Origin: JBHENN01 sp046262015
Lineage (GTDB): Bacteria > Actinomycetota > CADDZG01 > WHSQ01
DNA: 10,981 nucleotides
Direction: 5' to 3'
Assembly: GCA_046262015.1 (NCBI GenBank)
Contig: JBHENN010000064.1
Coordinates: 1-10,981, forward strand
In this document: piece after piece, positions 6,994 to 10,981 of the stretch
Position numbering within the stretch: the stretch's first letter is position 1
Layout: every line of letters begins with the position of its first letter
The notes under the pieces: generated by a model
The model's input: the letters and a program-made list of their open reading frames with translations, nothing else
The model's database searches: none
What the model was told of the DNA's origin: nothing
Translations under genes and position numbers: made by a program

Positions 6994-6999
6994 ATGATA
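6994..6999 (-). promoter_or_regulatory. Candidate -10 element of the response regulator-selA unit
   Basis: Minus-strand TATCAT (five of six matches to TATAAT) ends 7 nt before ATG 6986, the spacing expected for a leaderless start. The -35 region is weak (TTCTCC about 16 nt upstream). If transcription begins here, the ATGs at 6995 and 7010 cannot be the start codon. Confidence 0.35.
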
Positions 7000-7028
7000 T
7001 GGCAGGCCATCGGATGGAGAACGGGCGA

Positions 7029-7334
7029 ATGAGCTCAACCGACAACCGACGCAACCTCCCGCCGGAGGTGCGTTGGACCTTAGGATGTCTCGTAGCGTTC
7101 GCCGCTATCGCCGGGTCGTTGATCCTCGTGTTGCTGGTGGCGATAGCCCTTCAGCCTCCCGCATGGGTCCAGGTGGTGCTAGGTGTAGGGATCGCGATCG
7201 GGGGCGCGGTGCTCGCATGGCTGGTGGCCGCGGCGCTGGGACAGACGCGCGCCCGCGCCGCCGAAGCCCGGCGCGCCGACGATGACGGGCGCGCCGACGA
7301 CGATGGGCGCGCCGACCGATCCGATCGTCACTAA
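7029..7334 (+). CDS. Small two-helix membrane protein, unknown function
   Basis: The product has 101 residues. A short polar N-terminus (~15 residues) is followed by two hydrophobic segments at about 18-40 and 46-71, then a charged tail. Both ends are predicted to be cytoplasmic. The tail contains RRADDDGRADDDGRADR, encoded by an 18-bp tandem repeat (7271-7321). The start at ATG 7029 is favoured by GGAGAA about 7 nt upstream. In-frame ATGs at 7014 and 6999 would lengthen it slightly and overlap the response regulator promoter. It is divergent from the response regulator and convergent with the metallophosphoesterase gene, 14 nt apart at the stops. I do not recognise the family. Hydrophobic helices in frame and a ribosome-binding site support that it is real. 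Confidence 0.6.
   Translation: MSSTDNRRNLPPEVRWTLGCLVAFAAIAGSLILVLLVAIALQPPAWVQVVLGVGIAIGGAVLAWLVAAALGQTRARAAEARRADDDGRADDDGRADRSDRH
7271..7321 (+). repeat. 18-bp tandem repeat, nearly three copies, in a membrane-protein tail
   Basis: Units begin at 7271, 7289 and 7307, each starting GCGCGCCGAC. The first two differ at a few bases of the GATGACGG/GACGATGG half, and the third is partial and diverged. In frame they encode an Arg-Ala-Asp-Asp-Asp-Gly-type repeat. The period is a multiple of three, so copy number can change without a frameshift. Confidence 0.6.
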
Positions 7335-7348
7335 GGGCCCGGCGGTCC

Positions 7349-8278
7349 CTACCGCCCGGTCGTACGGAAGCGGTCGAACACCCTGCCGTCTTGGGCGACC
7401 GCGGTCACGACGATCTCGTCCCGGCTCGCGACGACGTCGAGGAAGTGATGGCGCGCGACGCACACGTCGGTGAACCAGCGCGGATCGCAGCCGTAGAGGC
7501 GCCCCCCTCCGCCCCCGGTGACGACGTAGCGGATCCGACGGAGCGGCTCGCTGACCGCGTAGACATGGTCGTGGCCGTTGAGCACCAGGTCGACACCCCG
7601 GCGGCGGAAGAGTCGCGGCAGGGCGGGTCGGAACCCGGGGGTCGAACTGTGCCCCGTGCCCGGAGAGAACACCGGATGATGGAACACCGCCACCGTCCAC
7701 CGGTCGCCGTCCCGACTCCTGAGGGCTCGTCTCAGCCAGCTCATGTTCAGGCGATTCGAGTCGAAGATCACGAACCTCACCCCGCCCTGGCGCACGACAT
7801 AGTTGCGCGCGCGCATGCCGAACGCCGGATCGGCGATCTCGCCCCGTCCGTTGTCCGTGACGATGTCGTGATTGCCCAAGGACGATCGGAACCGCACGCC
7901 CCGCTCCAGCAGACATGCGAACGGCTCCTTGAACCGGTTTTGGAAGCGAGAGGGATCTCCGTCGGGATAGATGTTGTCGCCCGTCGTCACCACCAGGTCG
8001 AAGGGGTGGGTCACGCGCCACGAGCACATCGTTTCGCCCACTCTGTGCTGGGTCGTGCGTCCCGTTCCGAAGTCCCCGATCACCACGAACCGGGTCTCGA
8101 CCGGGGCGGGGATCAGATCGGTCTCGACCGGCAGAGGTGTGCGGAGAGCGCCCGAGGGCCGATCGCCGCCATGGCTACGTCCGCTGCCGGCGCACGAGGC
8201 AAGAACCAAAGCCGTAAGCACGAGGACGGCACCGCGCCCGGCCTTGCTTTCCTTGGGGCGGTATGGCCCAATCGTCAT
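7349..8278 (-). CDS. Exported metallophosphoesterase, predicted lipoprotein
   Basis: The product has 309 residues. It is a calcineurin-like phosphoesterase of the purple/tartrate-resistant acid phosphatase type. Metal-site motifs are in order: GDFG (D69), TGDN (D101, N102), GNHD (N136, H137, D138), FHHP (H200, H201) and NGHDH (H236, H238), so a dinuclear metal centre should form. The N-terminus has a basic region, a hydrophobic stretch and a lipobox LASC with C29, so it is probably membrane-anchored on the outer face. Its substrate could be a phosphomonoester or a phosphodiester. ATG 8278 is used, and ATG 8287 (three residues longer) is equally possible. Neither has a ribosome-binding site. 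The frame is open to 8395, but that would bury the signal peptide and overlap the divergent gene. It is divergent from the GH5-type gene with a gap of about 60 nt. Confidence 0.88.
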   Translation of the reverse strand: MTIGPYRPKESKAGRGAVLVLTALVLASCAGSGRSHGGDRPSGALRTPLPVETDLIPAPVETRFVVIGDFGTGRTTQHRVGETMCSWRVTHPFDLVVTTGDNIYPDGDPSRFQNRFKEPFACLLERGVRFRSSLGNHDIVTDNGRGEIADPAFGMRARNYVVRQGGVRFVIFDSNRLNMSWLRRALRSRDGDRWTVAVFHHPVFSPGTGHSSTPGFRPALPRLFRRRGVDLVLNGHDHVYAVSEPLRRIRYVVTGGGGGRLYGCDPRWFTDVCVARHHFLDVVASRDEIVVTAVAQDGRVFDRFRTTGR

Positions 8279-8345
8279 CAGCACCATCGCAATGGCATCG
8301 GCGCACCTCGGGTCATGCCGGACTCCAGATCTGAAGGGATGCTCA

Positions 8346-9521
8346 ATGCTCGCGCACATCAAGAGAGGTTCCGCCATCGGGCTCGTCGTCGCCACCTGTC
8401 TGGCGGGGATGCTCTATCCGGCGACTCCCGGGGTGGCCGGCGTGGCCGAGGACGCGCTGCAGCGCAAGGTGCGCGCCGAGCTGCAGACGTTCATCGACTG
8501 GCTCGCAGCCAACGAGGTGCGCGGGTTCGTCGGCGAGTTCGGCTGGCCCGACGACTTCGCGGGCGAGGCCGCGCAGTGGAACGCGCTCGCCCAGGCGTGG
8601 TACGAGCTTGCCGACCGGGCCGGGCTCCCGGGGGTCGTGTGGGCAACGGGGGAATGGTGGTCGCCCGACTATCCGCTGGCGGTGTACGAGAACAGCAGCT
8701 ATCCCGCGGGCGGCAGCGTCGATACGCCCAACACGCAGGCTCCCGTCTTCGAAGCCCATCTCTCGACGCCCGGCTACCAGCGCGGCATCAACGTATCGAC
8801 GGGAACGTTCTGCGAGGGCCACGGCCTCGAGCCCACGAGCACCTTCTCGAACCGGACACCGGGGACGTACGGCGAGTGCTACCAGTTTGACGGTCAGGGA
8901 ACCTTCGACTTCCTCGCGAGCCGGGGCATCGACACCGTGAAGATCGAGTTCCGGTGGGAGCACGTCCAGCGCAGGCTCGGCGGCAAGCTGCACGACAAGT
9001 CGATGAGCCGGTTGACCGCCGTGGTCAACCGCGCCCGCTCGGCCGGGCTCGACGTGATCCTGTCGATGCACAACTTCGGGGCGTACTGGCTGTGGGACGG
9101 ACAGAAGGGCGTGCGTCGCCCGATCGGATCGCGTTACGTCCCCATCCGCGATTACGCCGACGTGTGGAAGCGGCTGTCCCGGAGGTTCGAGAGCTTTGCC
9201 GGCGTCTCCTACGCGATCATGTCTGAGCCGGTCGGATTGCGAAAGAAGGACGGGAGGTCGCCCGCCGAGGTGTGGGAGAAGGCGTCCCAGGCGGCGCTGG
9301 GCGCGATCCGAGCCACCGGGGATACCAGCCCGATCCTCGTGAACGGTTACAAGTGGTCGTCCCTCGCGGGATGGTCGCTCAGGCACCCAGATGCGTGGAT
9401 CGTCGACCCCGCGGACAACTTCTTCTATACGGCCCACCATTACTGGGACCGCGATGCGTCGGGCGCCTACGACTACAGCTACGCCGACGAGGTCACCTAC
9501 GCGCAGCAGCAGGGCTACTAG
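8346..9521 (+). CDS. Secreted GH5-type glycoside hydrolase (cellulase-like) with apparent circular permutation
   Basis: The product has 391 residues. The signal peptide is at about 1-31 (HIKRG, then a hydrophobic core, then a small-residue cleavage zone). It would hydrolyse beta-linked polysaccharides or glycosides outside the cell; the substrate is unknown. GH5 features are visible but in shifted order: GFVGEFGW with likely nucleophile E64 and WATGEWW (99-105) come first. Then come RGINVS (146-151), IEFRWEHVQ (200-208, R203), MHNFGAYW (241-248, H242/N243), AIMSEP with likely acid/base E294, ILVNGYKWSSL (330-340) and FYTAHHYWD (360-368). Canonical GH5 places GEFG and the final Trp strand after HHYWD. 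All eight strands seem present, so this looks complete, not truncated. The usual NEP motif is SEP here. A GAAGGGA ribosome-binding site precedes ATG 8346. Loss of activity, or family-wide permutation, cannot be excluded. Confidence 0.85.
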   Translation: MLAHIKRGSAIGLVVATCLAGMLYPATPGVAGVAEDALQRKVRAELQTFIDWLAANEVRGFVGEFGWPDDFAGEAAQWNALAQAWYELADRAGLPGVVWATGEWWSPDYPLAVYENSSYPAGGSVDTPNTQAPVFEAHLSTPGYQRGINVSTGTFCEGHGLEPTSTFSNRTPGTYGECYQFDGQGTFDFLASRGIDTVKIEFRWEHVQRRLGGKLHDKSMSRLTAVVNRARSAGLDVILSMHNFGAYWLWDGQKGVRRPIGSRYVPIRDYADVWKRLSRRFESFAGVSYAIMSEPVGLRKKDGRSPAEVWEKASQAALGAIRATGDTSPILVNGYKWSSLAGWSLRHPDAWIVDPADNFFYTAHHYWDRDASGAYDYSYADEVTYAQQQGY

Positions 9522-9562
9522 CGGCGCCGCGCGGCTCCTCGTTTCCAACCCCGGCTCCTGGA

Positions 9563-9582
9563 CCTCCCGAGCGCCCGGGAGG
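9563..9582 (+). terminator. Hairpin after the GH5-type gene, possible terminator
   Basis: CCTCCCG at 9563-9569 pairs perfectly with CGGGAGG at 9576-9582 around a 6-nt loop, 41 nt after the GH5 stop codon. It is followed by GGGACTTCTC, not a T-tract, so an intrinsic terminator is only a possibility. Two further hairpins follow at 9587-9607 and 9629-9643 in the same 179-nt intergenic region. Confidence 0.35.
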
Positions 9583-9700
9583 GGGACTTCTCAGGCCGCC
9601 GGAGAAGGTCTACCCTTGTGGGTTCGTGTCCGGTTCGACCGGATCGGGGCGCAGGAATTGTGATTCAACCGGTCCCGGAGGAAGGACGACAACTCTAGTC

Positions 9701-10675
9701 ATGAGCAACACTGCCAACAGCAAGGTCGCCCTCGTCGCGGTCGCAACCGCCGCGTGCGTCGCCCTCGTGGCGCCGTCCGCCGCGGCTTACCCCTTTAGCC
9801 GCACGCTGCAGGAGGGGGACACCGGCACCGACGTCAAGCAGCTCCAGGTGCGGGTGGCGGGATGGTTCCCCCGCTCCAGCCAGAGGCACTTCGAGCTCGA
9901 CGGCGTTTTCGACGCGGAGACGACCAAGGCCGTTCAGGCGTTCCAGTCGTTCTACGGTCTCACCGCCGACGGCGTCGCAGGCCAGGACACCTTCGACCTC
10001 CTCAACAGCTTCGAGGACAAGGACCGCTCGACGATCCACTTCGATTATTCCGAGTTCAAGCAGAACAAGAACTCCGGCTGCTCCGCGCAGGCGAATGCCT
10101 ATGCCGGGACGCTCGACGGCGGCATGGTCTCGAAGCGGCGCGCCAAGCGGAACGTCAAACGGCTCATGTGGCGTCTCGAGGCGCTGCGCGCCAAGGGCGG
10201 CGGCGTGGCCATCGGAGTCAACTCGGGCTTCCGCAGCGTTCCGTACAACGACTGCATCGGAGGTGCCCGCGCGTCGCAGCACATGTACGGCACCGCGGTC
10301 GACAACCGCATGGCCGAGACGTCGAACCGGATGGAGCGCGACCTCGCCAGAGGGTCACAGTTCCACGGGATCGGTTGTTACGCGCGGCTGACGCACAACC
10401 ACTTCGATCTCCGGGTCGACAACTCTGACGCGCCGAGCTCGCAGTTCTGGTGGTGGCCCGACCAGGACGACAAAGGCCGGGACCTCGACGAGTCCGGCGC
10501 GCCGTGCTACGGCGAGAAGGACACGACCGACCCTCCCCAGGCACCCGGAGGGAGCGCCCCGAGTCTCAACGCGGTGCGCGCCGCTCTGCCCGGCCCGGCG
10601 TCGTTCCTGCCGACGCTCGCCGAGCTGCGAGCGTTCGAGGCCGCGGGCGAGCCGCACCTCGGCCACGCCGACTGA
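9701..10675 (+). CDS. Secreted peptidoglycan-binding M15-family D-Ala-D-Ala carboxypeptidase-like peptidase
   Basis: The product has 324 residues. The signal peptide is at 1-29, ending in an AxA-type site (APSAAA-Y). A PG_binding_1 domain is at about 35-105 (LQEGDTGTDVKQLQV ... FDAETTKAVQAFQ ... GLTADGVAGQDTF). The zinc peptidase domain of the M15 (VanY/S. albus G) type is at about 110-255. Zinc-site motifs are intact: SQHMYGTAVD with H194 and D201, and HNHFDLR with H234 (H232 nearby). SGFRS at 175-179 is the usual upstream motif. It would trim peptide stems in the cell wall. Cysteines C127, C185, C226 and C269 could form two disulfides. Residues ~270-324 are a Pro/Ala-rich tail outside the fold. 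A GGAGGAAGGA ribosome-binding site lies rather far (14 nt) from ATG 9701, but the signal peptide fixes the start. No promoter is obvious in the upstream gap. Confidence 0.9.
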   Translation: MSNTANSKVALVAVATAACVALVAPSAAAYPFSRTLQEGDTGTDVKQLQVRVAGWFPRSSQRHFELDGVFDAETTKAVQAFQSFYGLTADGVAGQDTFDLLNSFEDKDRSTIHFDYSEFKQNKNSGCSAQANAYAGTLDGGMVSKRRAKRNVKRLMWRLEALRAKGGGVAIGVNSGFRSVPYNDCIGGARASQHMYGTAVDNRMAETSNRMERDLARGSQFHGIGCYARLTHNHFDLRVDNSDAPSSQFWWWPDQDDKGRDLDESGAPCYGEKDTTDPPQAPGGSAPSLNAVRAALPGPASFLPTLAELRAFEAAGEPHLGHAD

Positions 10676-10680
10676 CCTAA

Positions 10681-10980
10681 CTAGCGAGAGCGGCGCGCTT
10701 CACCGGGGAGGTTGCCACCCCCCGCGTCGTGCGGAGGGTGGATCAGCTCGTCGGGGTCGACCGCCTCGTCCGGCAGTGGCCTGACCCCCGCTTCGTCCGC
10801 GTAGACCGGCACGCGCCAGAGCAGAGCCCCGAAGAACGCCCCCACCGCGATCACGAAGCCGAGCAGCATCCAGCCCACCCCCACGTTCGAGCGGGACACC
10901 ACGAGCCCGAGCCAGCCGAGGCACAATCCCGCCCAGTAGAGAAGCCCCACCGCGGCCTTCACCGGCAGGCCGATGCGCAC
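10681..10980 (-). CDS. Small two-helix membrane protein, possibly 5' truncated by the window edge
   Basis: At least 99 residues are visible. Two hydrophobic helices are seen at about 8-29 and 33-54, followed by a charged, Pro-rich cytoplasmic-type tail (RPLPDEAVDPDELIHPPHD). A GTG at 10980 could be the start (V/M-RIGLPVK), but the window ends one base further, so the ribosome-binding site and any upstream codons cannot be seen. The gene is convergent with the M15 peptidase gene, with only 5 nt between the stop codons. I do not recognise the family. The hydrophobic pattern in this frame supports a real protein. Confidence 0.6.
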   Translation of the reverse strand: MRIGLPVKAAVGLLYWAGLCLGWLGLVVSRSNVGVGWMLLGFVIAVGAFFGALLWRVPVYADEAGVRPLPDEAVDPDELIHPPHDAGGGNLPGEARRSR

Positions 10981-10981
10981 C

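Noticed and set aside
7391..8890. Long plus-strand frame antisense to the phosphoesterase and overlapping the GH5-type gene (499 codons)
   Set aside because: Composition is typical of antisense GC-rich DNA. Both real genes have intact catalytic motifs.
8346..9521. GH5-type gene as a truncated pseudogene lacking its C-terminal beta7-beta8
   Set aside because: The missing strands are found at the N-terminus behind a signal peptide in one uninterrupted frame, so permutation explains the sequence better than decay.
9551..9660. Possible tRNA(Sec) gene (selC) in the gap before the M15 peptidase gene, suggested by a GGTTCGACC T-loop-like sequence and nearby stems
   Set aside because: The T-arm has the wrong loop register, the neighbouring stem has a 9-nt loop instead of an anticodon loop with TCA, and no acceptor stem or CCA end pairs up.
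9600..9700. c-di-AMP (ydaO-type) riboswitch before a cell-wall hydrolase
   Set aside because: The gene class would fit, but I could not find the conserved core motifs by eye. Only simple hairpins are present.

Overview
The window is dense, GC-rich bacterial DNA with GTG starts, secreted peptidoglycan- and polysaccharide-active enzymes, an ECF sigma factor and sigma-B-like promoter motifs (GTTNGC-N13-GGGTAG). This points to an Actinomycetota chromosome, probably an uncultured or environmental lineage. A finer placement is not supportable from sequence alone. I see no insertion sequences, phage genes, CRISPR, rRNA or tRNA. It looks like ordinary chromosomal backbone carrying a few unusual genes.

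Layout. (1) 1-172: C-terminal end of a carboxylate-amine ligase-like protein. (2) 265-1498: a two-gene unit of an ECF-type sigma factor and a membrane-anchored protein that is probably its partner. (3) 1556-6986: a selenocysteine region. selB (minus strand) and selA (minus strand) are separated by two plus-strand genes, a HAD phosphatase and a DUF892/YciF-like ferritin-fold protein, which share near-identical sigma-B-type promoter motifs. Upstream of selA and only 4 nt from it is a NarL/LuxR-type response regulator without a visible kinase. selC, selD and any selenoprotein gene are not in the window. (4) 7029-10675: an envelope and secretion block. It holds a small two-helix membrane protein, a lipoprotein metallophosphoesterase, a divergently transcribed secreted GH5-type glycoside hydrolase and a secreted PG-binding/M15 peptidase. 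(5) 10681-10980: a small two-helix membrane protein, possibly cut by the window edge.

The most striking observation is the GH5-type enzyme at 8346-9521. Its barrel strands appear in the order beta7-beta8-beta1-...-beta6, so the nucleophile motif (GEFGW, Glu64) precedes the acid/base motif (SEP, Glu294). This is the reverse of canonical GH5 order and reads as a circular permutation of the whole TIM barrel. Second is the pair of matching sigma-B-like promoters that define a small stress regulon inserted between selB and selA. Third is the response regulator tightly coupled to selA, which suggests signal-controlled selenocysteine incorporation.
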